Assembly: GCF_001400735.1 (NCBI RefSeq)
Contig: NZ_LJPW01000065.1
Location: 1 to 54,794, forward strand
Origin: Pseudomonas caricapapayae
GTDB taxonomy: Bacteria; Pseudomonadota; Gammaproteobacteria; Pseudomonadales; Pseudomonadaceae
Direction of reading: 5' to 3'
DNA length: 54,794 nucleotides
Below the pieces are notes generated by a model. That model searched no databases. It saw nothing but the letters and a program-made list of their open reading frames with translations, and was not told the DNA's origin. Positions 22,388 to 31,478 of the stretch are shown piece by piece; the first letter of the stretch is position 1; each line of letters starts with the position of its first letter. The translations under genes were made by a program, and so were the position numbers.

Positions 22388-25300
22388 ATGTTGAAAGCAG
22401 CACCTATGGGCAAACTTGCTCGATCCACTGAGCAGAAACTTCTCGAGCCGGACAGGTTTGTGCCCAGCACAGTTGCGGTACGCGAACACCGGAGTCGAGA
22501 GCGTGCTGACCGGATCATCGATCAGTTCGTCGAGCGTTTTACCGAAAAGAATTTTTTCCCTGACGACGGTGAAGAGGCGTTGTTTGCCTTGCTGGTTCAG
22601 TTGCCGGAATGGCCGGCAGACCTGTCGATCAGGATTCAGAACGAAAACGATGAACCCCTCGCGGTTTTTCTGAAAGGCCGCGATGAAAGCCTCGTTCAGG
22701 ACAGCATTGTCCTCATGCAGAGCGGCGACACGTATGTGGTTCCGGACGATGTCCAGGTCACCGATGACGAGCCGTTGCTGCACTGGGTGTTCAGTCAGTT
22801 GCCGGCAGGTTCCGGTGTCGGGATGGGCGGCAACTTTCCTGGCAGTCACAGCGTCGCCGGGCGAATCGTTACTCTGCGCGAGCAAATAGCAGGATTGGCA
22901 AAAGACCAGAGACCACTGTTATTCGATGCGCTTGTGGTGACAGACGAAGGCACCTCAAAAAGCCGGCTGGATACCCGCACACACAATCCCTTCCTGCCAT
23001 TGTGGGTTCGTCGGCAAACTCCGCTGTCTCCTGCCTTAGGCGCGCTGTGTGCCTTATGCCCCGAGGTTCCGGTCGGACGTTTTGAAGAGCTGCTGGAGCA
23101 AGTGCCGCTGACGGAACAGGAAGAAGCTGATTTCCTGGAAAATCTCGTTCTGCCAGACGCGTTGGGCGAAGCGATGAACATTTCGCTGGATGAGTGGAGC
23201 AGCAGTCTGGCGATTGATGGCCTGTCGCGAACGCGGAGTTTCAATCAGTACACAGATGAGCTGGCGCGCGACATTGCCAGGGAGTTACTGGCTGAAACAT
23301 TGAAACGAGATCTGCGGATCATCGAACACGGCGTCAGTCAGTACGTCCCGGCCGACCCGGACGATACCCGCATCGTTTTGCTGCATGACGGCTACGGCAA
23401 TTACAGTGCACGGGATAATGGTAACGGCGAGATAACGTCATTCAAGCCAGGCACCGACAGCTTTTACCTGGCGATCAGTTCGCAAGTGAAGGCCGATGAG
23501 CGACCGTCGCTGGGCATGCAATTCGAGCAGGATGTTAAAGGTTTTCGCGAGGTTCTGACCCGGCAGGCGATCCAGGAAAATCGCGGTTGGTTCGATCCCG
23601 ACAATCCGACCGAAATTGAAACCGGATTTTTACCTGAGTGGTTCGCGAGCGCGACCGAAGTGGAAAAACAAAGCTGGAAAATGGCGGTGCAGGACTACAG
23701 CCAGGCATTGCTCGAAGCTCAGGCACCTGACCTGCTGGATCCCTCCGGTTACGGACAGCCTGACCAGTTGCGGAAATATGCCCGGGAGAAGCTGCAAGAG
23801 CGCATCACGCTTGACCACGGAGTGGTCTTGAACCCTGACGAAATCACTGTGCGCACGGTAAGCATCGAGATTGATCCGGATACCATCATAGATACGGATT
23901 ACGTGTATGTCGGCCCTTCAGAGGTGGAGCCGCATTACGAAATCCAGGACCGCAGCCTGACTGATCTGTCGTTGGAAAACATTGCGGTTACCAACATCAA
24001 CTTTCTGCTGACCAGTCGTGCGTACGACGATCAGGGGCAACTGATCAGCGCGCTGAGCGCCGGTTATCTGTTCCGGCTGATTCGTGGTCTGAACATCGGT
24101 GAAGACTACGCCGCATTCCTCATGACCACTCTCTCGACCTCGGCGGCCGGCCAGTGGCACCGTGAGCGTTTCGCGAGCGTCATGCGCGCGCAAATGCGTC
24201 TGGACGCAATTGAAGCAAGAATGGCAGGAGATTTTCTGGGCGATGGGGGGCTGCCTCCCGAGCTGGCGAACAGAGGTTACAAATGGCTTGCCGCTGTGCT
24301 GGATCATCCGGTCGATGGTGATGATCGTGCGCTTGTGGAAGGTCACAGCATCCAGGTCAGTCAGTTGGTCATCAATGATGTACCGCTGAGTGGAATACTC
24401 GTGATCGGTGCGCAGTCCCGTTCCAGTGTCGCCAATCTGGTGATCTTCACCCCGCAGACTCCTGACGGTCGATGCTTTCGGGAGATGATCGATCCGCAAG
24501 CATTTCAGCAACAGATATTGCTTGAACCCGAGCTGCTGGACTATCTGGTGAGCAGGGCACCTTTGGCATCCCAGGTCAATGTCAGGTATCTGCTGACGGC
24601 GGGCCGTGACACGCTGTTCATGGAGCTGCGCCCCTGCACCGGGAGTTTTCTTGAGGCGGTTTATGAGTCTGAAGTCGCACGAGTGATTTCTGCTGTCGAT
24701 GAGCAGACCAATACCAACTGGGAGACCTATTGGGAAAGTGCCTGGGAAATCACCAAAATCGTCGGCGACATCGTGCTTGCTTTCGCGCCTTTCAAAGTGC
24801 GGCTGCCCATTGCCGCATTGCGCAGTTTCTACGCCATCTGGCAGGGCGTTGCGAAGGCTGCCAGTCAAGAAGGCAGTGCCCCGTTGTATTTTGTTCAGGC
24901 AGCATTGCTGCTGGCCGATGGTTTAACGCTGCCCAGGGGGCGAAGGGTCAGGACCTCGTCGGCAACCTCTGTCGGCCGTTCTACCCTTGACCCGAAAACA
25001 GCGTTGGCAAAAAACCCCGGTGGCGTGAAATTGCGCGACGACGGTGTGTACAGAGGTATTTACGAAAAGGCTGAGGACGCTGCGCCAAGCCGCTTTTATG
25101 CGGTGCAACAAGGTAAAACCTATGCCGTCAGGTACGATGACGATTCCGCCGTGTGGAGGGTAATCGATCCCCGACGGCCAGATGCGTATTACCAATTGCC
25201 TATCCAGCTTGATAATCAGGGTGTCTGGGTGCATGCCTCGGTAGGGCTGCGCGGCGGCAAAAAGCATTCAAAAGCCAGGCCATCCAATGGTTCCGGCAGT

Positions 25301-25609
25301 GACAGCGGGTCGCCGGACAACAAGGATCGGGTAAAACGTTACAAAGTTGATCTGGAAGGGTTCTTTGAAAGCCGCGCCTTCAGGAACGCCCAGAAAAATA
25401 TCGAGGATGATCTGGTCGTCGCCGTCAACAAGGCAACTGAACGGTTCGTGCTGGACGGCAATGGCAGCCTGCATAGCTATGGTAAAACGGCGTTTTCACT
25501 GGATCTTCCAGGTGTTGGCAAAAGCACGGGAAGAGGTGCCTGGCGTTTGATACTCAAGCCAAGCGAAAAAGGCGTGATCAAGGCTGTGGATGTCAAGGAC
25601 CCCCATTAA
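22388..25609 (+). CDS. Large protein resembling the dermonecrotic toxin / DUF6543 family
   Basis: 1073 residues, function not established. No signal peptide. The N-terminal part (about 50-280) contains an LPEWPADLSIRI element like those in Pseudomonas DUF6543/leucine-rich-repeat effector-like proteins. The middle has IVTLREQ..., DTRIVLLHDGYGNY and, near 685-710, a FTPQTPDGRCFRE segment typical of that family (compare YTPDAPDGxxFR). A hydrophobic stretch follows (about 785-850). A Gly/Ser-rich linker (953-982) leads to a 91-residue C-terminal domain starting near 983. That layout, large carrier plus linker plus short tail, suggests a polymorphic-toxin-like or effector protein. No cognate immunity-sized gene lies downstream. 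The family call is from remembered motifs and needs a profile search. Confidence 0.6.
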   Translation: MLKAAPMGKLARSTEQKLLEPDRFVPSTVAVREHRSRERADRIIDQFVERFTEKNFFPDDGEEALFALLVQLPEWPADLSIRIQNENDEPLAVFLKGRDESLVQDSIVLMQSGDTYVVPDDVQVTDDEPLLHWVFSQLPAGSGVGMGGNFPGSHSVAGRIVTLREQIAGLAKDQRPLLFDALVVTDEGTSKSRLDTRTHNPFLPLWVRRQTPLSPALGALCALCPEVPVGRFEELLEQVPLTEQEEADFLENLVLPDALGEAMNISLDEWSSSLAIDGLSRTRSFNQYTDELARDIARELLAETLKRDLRIIEHGVSQYVPADPDDTRIVLLHDGYGNYSARDNGNGEITSFKPGTDSFYLAISSQVKADERPSLGMQFEQDVKGFREVLTRQAIQENRGWFDPDNPTEIETGFLPEWFASATEVEKQSWKMAVQDYSQALLEAQAPDLLDPSGYGQPDQLRKYAREKLQERITLDHGVVLNPDEITVRTVSIEIDPDTIIDTDYVYVGPSEVEPHYEIQDRSLTDLSLENIAVTNINFLLTSRAYDDQGQLISALSAGYLFRLIRGLNIGEDYAAFLMTTLSTSAAGQWHRERFASVMRAQMRLDAIEARMAGDFLGDGGLPPELANRGYKWLAAVLDHPVDGDDRALVEGHSIQVSQLVINDVPLSGILVIGAQSRSSVANLVIFTPQTPDGRCFREMIDPQAFQQQILLEPELLDYLVSRAPLASQVNVRYLLTAGRDTLFMELRPCTGSFLEAVYESEVARVISAVDEQTNTNWETYWESAWEITKIVGDIVLAFAPFKVRLPIAALRSFYAIWQGVAKAASQEGSAPLYFVQAALLLADGLTLPRGRRVRTSSATSVGRSTLDPKTALAKNPGGVKLRDDGVYRGIYEKAEDAAPSRFYAVQQGKTYAVRYDDDSAVWRVIDPRRPDAYYQLPIQLDNQGVWVHASVGLRGGKKHSKARPSNGSGSDSGSPDNKDRVKRYKVDLEGFFESRAFRNAQKNIEDDLVVAVNKATERFVLDGNGSLHSYGKTAFSLDLPGVGKSTGRGAWRLILKPSEKGVIKAVDVKDPH

Positions 25610-25678
25610 TAGGGCCGTCCGACGCAATCAGGTGCAGTCTGATGCGCTGAATGGGTATTGCAAATCGGTACGATAGAC

Positions 25679-25706
25679 AAAAGGCACGGCTCTCGCCGTG
25701 CCTTTT
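25679..25706 (+). terminator. Intrinsic terminator after the toxin-like gene
   Basis: Perfect 12-bp stem AAAAGGCACGGC/GCCGTGCCTTTT with a TCTC loop. The T residues are part of the stem and are followed by G. It separates the toxin-like gene from hemE and could also act on the minus strand. Confidence 0.8.
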
Positions 25707-25753
25707 GCGTCGCGCTCTGAGAAAATGCCGGCACTTTTATTGCGGATGCCGAC

Positions 25754-26818
25754 ATGACTGCCCTGAAGAACGACCGTTTCCTTCGCGCTTTGCTCAAGCA
25801 ACCCGTAGACGTCACGCCGGTATGGATGATGCGTCAGGCAGGTCGCTACCTGCCGGAATACCGCGCCAGCCGTGCCAGTGCCGGGGACTTCATGAGCCTG
25901 TGCAAGAACCCGCAGTTCGCCTGTGAAGTCACCCTGCAGCCGCTGGATCGCTACCCGCTGGACGCGGCGATTCTGTTCTCCGACATCCTGACCATCCCCG
26001 ATGCAATGGGGCTGGGCCTGTATTTCGAGACCGGCGAAGGCCCGCGCTTCAAGAAAACCGTGAGCACGCTGGCTGACATCGAAGCACTGCCAATCCCGGA
26101 TGCGCAGAAGGATCTGGGCTACGTTATGGGCGCGGTCAGCACCATCCGCCGTGAACTCAACGGGCGGGTGCCGCTGATCGGTTTTGCCGGCAGCCCCTGG
26201 ACCCTGGCGACCTACATGGTCGAAGGCGGCTCGTCGAAGGACTTCCGCAAATCCAAGGCCATGCTCTACGACAACCCGCACGCCATGCACATGCTGCTCG
26301 ACAAGCTGGCACAGTCAGTGACCTCTTACCTCAATGGTCAGATTCTGGCCGGCGCCCAGGCCGTGCAGATCTTCGACAGCTGGGGCGGCAGCCTGTCTTC
26401 GGCGGCGTATCAGGAGTTCTCGCTGGCTTACATGCGCAAGATCGTCAATGGCCTGATTCGAGAGCACGACGGGCGCAAGGTGCCGGTCATCGTGTTTACC
26501 AAAGGCGGCGGGCTGTGGCTGGAAAGCATCGCCGACATCGGTGCCGACACCCTCGGCCTGGACTGGACCTGCGACATCGGCGAAGCGCGTCAGCGTGTCG
26601 GCAGCAAGGTTTCCCTGCAAGGCAACATGGACCCGACCGTGCTTTATGCGCGCCCGGAAGCCATCCGCCAGGAAGTCGCACGCATTCTTGCCAGCTACGG
26701 CAGCGGTACCGGTCACGTCTTCAACCTCGGCCACGGCATCACGCCTGAAGTCGATCCGGCCAATGCCGGCGCGTTCATCGACGCCGTGCACGAGCTGTCG
26801 GCGCAGTATCACCTGTAA
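25754..26818 (+). CDS. hemE: Uroporphyrinogen decarboxylase
   Basis: Decarboxylates the four acetate side chains of uroporphyrinogen III to give coproporphyrinogen III in haem synthesis. 354 residues, the standard length. Signature 1 is [14 protein letters not shown] with R27 and R31. The catalytic Asp is in [13 protein letters not shown] (D77). Signature 2 is [17 protein letters not shown] with Y154. A conserved His lies in the C-terminal NLGHGITPE. The gene sits between two terminators as a single-gene unit, converging on the D-aminoacylase operon. Confidence 0.97.
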   Translation: MTALKNDRFLRALLKQPVDVTPVWMMRQAGRYLPEYRASRASAGDFMSLCKNPQFACEVTLQPLDRYPLDAAILFSDILTIPDAMGLGLYFETGEGPRFKKTVSTLADIEALPIPDAQKDLGYVMGAVSTIRRELNGRVPLIGFAGSPWTLATYMVEGGSSKDFRKSKAMLYDNPHAMHMLLDKLAQSVTSYLNGQILAGAQAVQIFDSWGGSLSSAAYQEFSLAYMRKIVNGLIREHDGRKVPVIVFTKGGGLWLESIADIGADTLGLDWTCDIGEARQRVGSKVSLQGNMDPTVLYARPEAIRQEVARILASYGSGTGHVFNLGHGITPEVDPANAGAFIDAVHELSAQYHL

Positions 26819-26836
26819 AACGCATCTGTTCCTCTC

Positions 26837-26863
26837 AGCGCCGACGACTATGTCGGCGCTTTT
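26837..26863. terminator. Terminator of hemE, overlapping the end of the convergent gene
   Basis: Perfect 9-bp stem AGCGCCGAC/GTCGGCGCT with a 6-nt loop, then TTT. The convergent D-aminoacylase gene ends at 26848, inside this hairpin, so the element lies partly in its last codons. Confidence 0.82.
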
Positions 26864-28323
26864 GTATCCGCAAATCCCTCCACCAGCGAGCCGCTGCGGG
26901 GCAGGAATCTGCCCTGACGCTGACCTTGCGGTTTGCCCTCGGCATAGCTCAATCGACCGTTCACCCAGACACCATCAATGCCTTGCGCCGCTCGCTGAGG
27001 GTCTTTGAAGTCTGCGACGTCGCGCACGGTTTGCGGATTGAACAACACCAGATCCGCCCAATAACCTTCGCGGATCAGGCCGCGCTCGTGCAAGGCAAAG
27101 CGTGCAGCCGAAAGCCCGGTCATTTTGTGCACGGCGGTGTGCAACGCAAAAAGCCCTTTGTCCCGGCTGAAATGGCCGAGCACTCTCGGGAACGCTCCCC
27201 ATAAACGAGGATGTGGAAAGGGGTCTTCCGGAAGACCATCGGAGCCGATCATCGACAAGGGATGAGCCATGATGCGCTCGACGTCGCTCTCATCCATCCC
27301 GTAGTACACCGCGCCCGCAGGCTGCAATCTGCGTGCGGCGTCCAGCAACGAAAGCCCCCAGTCGGCGGCAATCGCCTGCAAATCCCTGCCGCCCTGATCC
27401 GGGTGCGGGGTAGACCAGGTGATGGTAATGCGAAACGCGTCGGTGACCTGCTTGAGGTCCAGCGTCGAAGAGCTGGCCGCATAGGGATAACAATCGCAGC
27501 CCACCGGGTGGTCCAGCGCGGCTTTTTCCAGCGCTGCGAGCAGTTGCGGACTGCGACCCCAATTACCCGCGCCGGCGCATTTCATGTGCGAGATAACGAC
27601 CGGCGCGCGCGCATGGCGGCCTATATCGAAAGCTTCCGCCATAGCCTCCAGCACCGGTTCGAATTCACTGCGCAGGTGGGTGGTGTAGATCGCGCCAAAA
27701 GCGCTGAGCTCCTCAGCCAGTTGCTTGACTTCATCGGTTTCGGCCGAGAACGCGGAAGCGTAGGCAAGACCGGTCGATAGCCCCAGCGCGCCGGCCTCCA
27801 GGCTGTCGCGCAGTTGCTCGCGCATCGCGGCGATTTCTTCCGGGCTGGCGCTGCGTAACAAGTCATTCATGTGGTTACTGCGCAAGGCCGTATGGCCAAT
27901 CAGAGCGGCCACATTCACGGCTGGCCGAGCGCTGTCCACGGCTGCGCGATAGTCGGCAAAACGCGGATAGACAAACGCCGCCGCGTCACCCAGCAGGTTC
28001 ATCGGATCAGGCGGATTGCCGCGCAGCGAGACCGGTGACGCACTGATCCCGCAGTTGCCGACAATCACCGTTGTCACACCCTGGCTGATTTTCGGCAGCA
28101 TCTCGGGTTTGCGGATGACTACCGTGTCGTCATGGGTGTGGACGTCGATAAATCCGGGGGCCAGCACGCGACCGGCCGCCTTGACCTCTTCTCGTGCTCT
28201 GGCCCCGGCGAGGTTGCCGATCCGCTGGATGCGTCCTTCGCCAATCGCAACATCGGCACGCACCCCAGGCGTATTACTGCCGTCGATGACCAGCGCGTCG
28301 CGAATGATCAGGTCATAAAGCAT
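26848..28323 (-). CDS. N-acyl-D-amino-acid deacylase (D-aminoacylase)
   Basis: Amidohydrolase-superfamily zinc enzyme that frees D-amino acids from N-acyl-D-amino acids. 491 residues. It has the flanking beta-sandwich (LIIRDALVIDG) and metal ligands that fit D-aminoacylase. These are HTH at H62/H64, the metal-bridging Cys in VGNCGIS (C91), H216 in TTHLRSE, H246 in ISHMKCAG and the catalytic Asp in MIGSDGLPED (D362). It is the last gene of a three-gene minus-strand unit after a GntP-type permease and an RpiR regulator, suggesting uptake and use of D-amino acid derivatives. The exact acyl or amino acid specificity cannot be read from the sequence. Confidence 0.88.
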   Translation of the reverse strand: MLYDLIIRDALVIDGSNTPGVRADVAIGEGRIQRIGNLAGARAREEVKAAGRVLAPGFIDVHTHDDTVVIRKPEMLPKISQGVTTVIVGNCGISASPVSLRGNPPDPMNLLGDAAAFVYPRFADYRAAVDSARPAVNVAALIGHTALRSNHMNDLLRSASPEEIAAMREQLRDSLEAGALGLSTGLAYASAFSAETDEVKQLAEELSAFGAIYTTHLRSEFEPVLEAMAEAFDIGRHARAPVVISHMKCAGAGNWGRSPQLLAALEKAALDHPVGCDCYPYAASSSTLDLKQVTDAFRITITWSTPHPDQGGRDLQAIAADWGLSLLDAARRLQPAGAVYYGMDESDVERIMAHPLSMIGSDGLPEDPFPHPRLWGAFPRVLGHFSRDKGLFALHTAVHKMTGLSAARFALHERGLIREGYWADLVLFNPQTVRDVADFKDPQRAAQGIDGVWVNGRLSYAEGKPQGQRQGRFLPRSGSLVEGFADTKAPT

Positions 28324-28326
28324 GGT

Positions 28327-29187
28327 TCAGTCTCCCAGCGGCAGACCATCTTCGCCGCCACGGTATTCATCCAGCGCGAGCTTGATCCGGCGCAGCCGCT
28401 CCTGATTGTCTTCAGGGCTGAGCAACGCCAGTTCAGTGGCCAGCACATCGATGGTCAGCAGCATGCCGTAGCGCGCTGCAGTAGGTTTATAGATGAAATT
28501 GGTTTCAGCAATTTGCAGGGGTAATACCACCTCGGCCAAGTGCGCCAGCGGTGAGTCAGGCAGGGTGATGGCCAGCACTCGGGTGCCATAACTGCGCGCC
28601 AGAGTCACGGCATCGAGCAGTTCCGGTGTGCGTCCGCTGAGGGAGCAGGCAATCAGGCTGTGCTGCGGGCCAAGCGTGGCAGCAACCATACGCATCATCA
28701 CCGTGTCGCGGCAGGCGGCCACCGGGTAGCCGAGGCGCACCAGGCGGGTTTGCAGTTCCTCGCTGCACAGGCTTGAGCAACCGCCCATGCCGAATGCGTG
28801 AATCATTCGTGCATCGGCGATACACGCTACAGCGGCGGCAAAGCGTGATGTGTCAAAACCGGCCAGGTGCTGGCGCAGCGTGGCTTCGATGTCATCGACG
28901 ATGCGGGTGAAAAAGGCCGACTGCTCCGGAGCGGGTTGCGGATGCAGAAAACGGCTGCCAACGCCGCTGGCCTGAGCCAATTGCAGCCGCAGATCGCGCA
29001 GATCCCGACAGCCGATGCTGCGCGCGAACCGCGACAGGGTCGCGCTGCTGACCTCGGCGCGGCTGGCCAGCTCATCCAGGCTGGCACTGGCGGCAAAGGC
29101 GATATCGCTGAGCAGCAGTTTGGCGATTCGGCCTTCGCCCGCGCTGAGCGAATCCTGGCGGGCACGTATCTGGTACAGAATGTCCAC
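28327..29187 (-). CDS. RpiR/MurR-family transcriptional regulator
   Basis: 286 residues. The N-terminal winged-helix HTH (about 1-77; helix pair ELASRAEVSSATLSRFARSIG) is followed by a SIS sugar/phosphosugar-binding domain (about 125-260; AFGMGGCSSLCSEELQTRL, SLSGRTPELLDAVTLA). Members of this family control carbohydrate or amino-acid-derivative catabolism. Here it lies 3 nt from the D-aminoacylase gene and directly abuts the permease gene, so it probably regulates its own operon. A candidate operator lies upstream of the permease gene. Confidence 0.87.
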   Translation of the reverse strand: MDILYQIRARQDSLSAGEGRIAKLLLSDIAFAASASLDELASRAEVSSATLSRFARSIGCRDLRDLRLQLAQASGVGSRFLHPQPAPEQSAFFTRIVDDIEATLRQHLAGFDTSRFAAAVACIADARMIHAFGMGGCSSLCSEELQTRLVRLGYPVAACRDTVMMRMVAATLGPQHSLIACSLSGRTPELLDAVTLARSYGTRVLAITLPDSPLAHLAEVVLPLQIAETNFIYKPTAARYGMLLTIDVLATELALLSPEDNQERLRRIKLALDEYRGGEDGLPLGD

Positions 29188-30537
29188 TCAGAGCACCTGC
29201 GCCAGGCCCAGGGTCAGGGCGAAAGCGACGATGGAAATCAGCGTTTCCAGCACCGTCCAGGTCTTGAACGTTTGCGCTACGGTCATGTTGAAATATTCCT
29301 TGATAAGCCAGAAACCACCGTCGTTGACGTGGGAAAAAATCACCGAGCCTGCGCCCGTCGCCAGTACCAGCAATTCTGGATGCGGGTAGCCAAGGCCCAT
29401 CGCCACAGGTGCAACGATGCCTGATGCGGTGGTCATCGCTACCGTCGCCGAGCCCGTCGCAACGCGCATCAGCGCAGCGAACAGCCAGCCCATCAGCAGG
29501 GGCGACAGGTGAAAGTCCTGCGCCAGACCAACGAACTGATTGGTGACGCCGCTGTCGACCAGAATTCGGTTCAATCCGCCACCGGCACCGACCAGCAACG
29601 TGATACTGGCGGTCGGTGCCAGGCACTCATTGGTGAATTTCAGGATGGCATCGCGATTGAAGCCCTGAGCGATGCCCAGCGTCCAGAAACTCAGCAGGGT
29701 GGCCAGCAGCAGTGCGATCACCGAATTGCCGATGAATAACAGAAAGCTATTGAATGCACTGCCCGGTGTGCTGATCAGGTTGGCCCAGCCACCCAGCAGC
29801 ATCAGCACTACCGGCAACAGAATCGTCGCCATGGTCAAGCCGAAGCTGGGCAGCTTCTGGCGTGGTTCGCGGTCGAGAAACTGCCTTGCCAGCGGGTTTT
29901 CAGCCGGCAAATGGATGCGCGGCACGATAAACCTGGCATACACGGGCCCGGCAATGATGGCCGTGGGGATGCCGATCAAAATGGCGTAAAACAGGGTCTG
30001 CCCCACCGACGCCTGATAGGCCTGAACTGCCAGCATCGCCGCAGGGTGTGGCGGCACCAGCGCGTGCACCACCGACAGACCGGCGACCATCGGCAGGCCG
30101 ACCATCAGAATCGACACCCCGACACGTCTGGCCACGGTAAACGCAATCGGCACCAACAGCACGAAGCCCACTTCGAAGAAAAGCGGCAAACCCACCAGAA
30201 ACGCAATACAGACCATGGCCCAGTGCGCGTTACGTTCGCCAAAACGGTCGATCAAGGTACGCGCCACCTGCTCGGCACCACCGGACTCGGCCATCATCTT
30301 GCCAAGCATGGTGCCCAGCGCCACGACCAGCGCGATATGCCCCAGCGTTTTGCCAACCCCTGCTTCGTAAGAGGCGACCACGCCACTGGCCGGCATCCCG
30401 GCCACCAGTGCCAGCCCGACCGACACGAGGGTAATGACAATAAACGGATTGAGACGATACCGCGCGATCAGCACGATCAAAGCGATGATGGCGACAGCAG
30501 CGTAGATCAACAGCGAAATACCGGGTGACGGCGACAT
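29188..30537 (-). CDS. GntP-family permease
   Basis: Inner-membrane proton-coupled symporter of the gluconate/D-serine permease family. 449 residues from the ATG at 30537, with AAGGAACC upstream. An in-frame ATG at 30582 adds a non-membrane leader and is disfavoured. Many membrane segments are visible, with family motifs PLFFEVGFVLLVPIAF, LVPPHPAAMLAV and FSHVNDGGFWL near the C-terminus. GntP relatives carry gluconate, D-serine or similar small anions. Paired with a D-aminoacylase, this one plausibly imports a D-amino acid or its N-acyl derivative. First gene of the three-gene operon. Confidence 0.88.
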   Translation of the reverse strand: MSPSPGISLLIYAAVAIIALIVLIARYRLNPFIVITLVSVGLALVAGMPASGVVASYEAGVGKTLGHIALVVALGTMLGKMMAESGGAEQVARTLIDRFGERNAHWAMVCIAFLVGLPLFFEVGFVLLVPIAFTVARRVGVSILMVGLPMVAGLSVVHALVPPHPAAMLAVQAYQASVGQTLFYAILIGIPTAIIAGPVYARFIVPRIHLPAENPLARQFLDREPRQKLPSFGLTMATILLPVVLMLLGGWANLISTPGSAFNSFLLFIGNSVIALLLATLLSFWTLGIAQGFNRDAILKFTNECLAPTASITLLVGAGGGLNRILVDSGVTNQFVGLAQDFHLSPLLMGWLFAALMRVATGSATVAMTTASGIVAPVAMGLGYPHPELLVLATGAGSVIFSHVNDGGFWLIKEYFNMTVAQTFKTWTVLETLISIVAFALTLGLAQVL

Positions 30538-30694
30538 AGCGACGGTTCCTTGCAGAGTGGACAGGCGAGGGCGCAACACCAACGGCTGAAGCCGTCAGCT
30601 TGAAGGCGACTCGGGGGTACTCGGCAGGGATGACGCAATAAGGTGGAGCAGGTGCGTTTCAGGGCGATCACAGGCATTCATTGTTTTTATCTCT

Positions 30695-30756
30695 GTTTTC
30701 GTGATGAAAATAAATTACACGAAAACGAAATATAAACAAATATATGAAAATAAATT
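30695..30756 (-). promoter_or_regulatory. Candidate RpiR operator/promoter region of the D-aminoacylase operon
   Basis: An AT-rich island in GC-rich surroundings. It holds a perfect 9-bp inverted repeat GTTTTCGTG (30695-30703) / CACGAAAAC (30718-30726) with 14 nt between. It also holds a perfect 13-nt direct repeat ATGAAAATAAATT at 30704-30716 and 30744-30756, 40 bp apart, which is close to four helical turns. It lies about 160-220 nt upstream of the permease gene, where the operon promoter should be. Confidence 0.55.
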
Positions 30757-30836
30757 TCCCGGCCAAGGTTGTCGAGGGGACCGACGAGAGGACGCGAACT
30801 GCGTCTCCCTGACCCTGTTTTTCTGACTGATTGCCT

Positions 30837-31478
30837 CTATGCCAGTAGTTGTTCCGCATAACGTGCAATCACATGGCCAAAGCTGATCGGATTGTTGTCA
30901 GCTTGCGAGCGCAGTCTGTCCCTGAGGTGATTCAGCTCTGCACCACTGGCGCTGGATAGGAATTGTTCGTCAAACACACCCGTGATGGCCTCCTGGCGCC
31001 TTTTAGTCAGATACGCGATATCGAGTGCGAGCTTTTCGATCATCGTCGTGGCGGGAAGGTCTGTGTGGGAAGTGCTCTGGATTTTGCCTGTCAGCAAGTA
31101 ACGGAAGCGCTGTTCGCAATCGTCCTCTGTGGGAGAAATGTGCAGGTCCTCATCGAACCAGCTGCCTTTGTAGTGGCCGCAGTGCAACGGGTTTCCTGGT
31201 GCGGTCTCGCGCAGACAGGACGCATGAAGATTGCTGTATTCCAGTGCCAGTGGCAGGTAATGCTCCTGCGGTCTGAAATGTTCGATGTGGCTGCTATCAA
31301 GTTCTATTTCCCTGCCGCAATAGCAGCATGAAAAGTTCTGCTCTTGCAGCAAGCGATTATGCAGGTCGCGTTTTTGCGGGTTTTGCAAGGTTGGATAGGT
31401 GGGCGTCCAGTCTTCGTTTGCGCTGGCTTTCCATTCCGTGAACGATACAGGCTCAGTTCCCTTGATAACGCGTCTCAT
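30837..31478 (-). CDS. ptuB: Septu system HNH nuclease PtuB
   Basis: 213 residues. An HNH/McrA-type endonuclease of the TIGR02646-like group that also partners ATPases in retron and Septu defence. The core is SCCYCGREIELDSSHIEHFRP: zinc-knuckle C51/C52/C54, then H64 and H67 of the HNH. N83 follows in YSNLHASC, with further zinc candidates C88 and C100. It is encoded directly after the ATPase gene with an ATGA overlap, which is the PtuA-PtuB order. In known Septu systems PtuA and PtuB form a complex whose nuclease acts on phage infection. Base composition looks more AT-rich than the flanks, which fits a mobile defence gene. Confidence 0.85.
   Translation of the reverse strand: MRRVIKGTEPVSFTEWKASANEDWTPTYPTLQNPQKRDLHNRLLQEQNFSCCYCGREIELDSSHIEHFRPQEHYLPLALEYSNLHASCLRETAPGNPLHCGHYKGSWFDEDLHISPTEDDCEQRFRYLLTGKIQSTSHTDLPATTMIEKLALDIAYLTKRRQEAITGVFDEQFLSSASGAELNHLRDRLRSQADNNPISFGHVIARYAEQLLA

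Noticed and set aside
23918..24868. A 316-codon antisense frame in the toxin-like gene, considered as a hidden immunity gene
   Set aside because: No start signal, no sensible protein composition, and it lies wholly inside the coding strand of the long gene.
30668..30868. Small minus-strand peptide frame upstream of the permease gene
   Set aside because: Covers the AT-rich operator region. The Phe/Ile-rich composition simply reflects AT-rich DNA.
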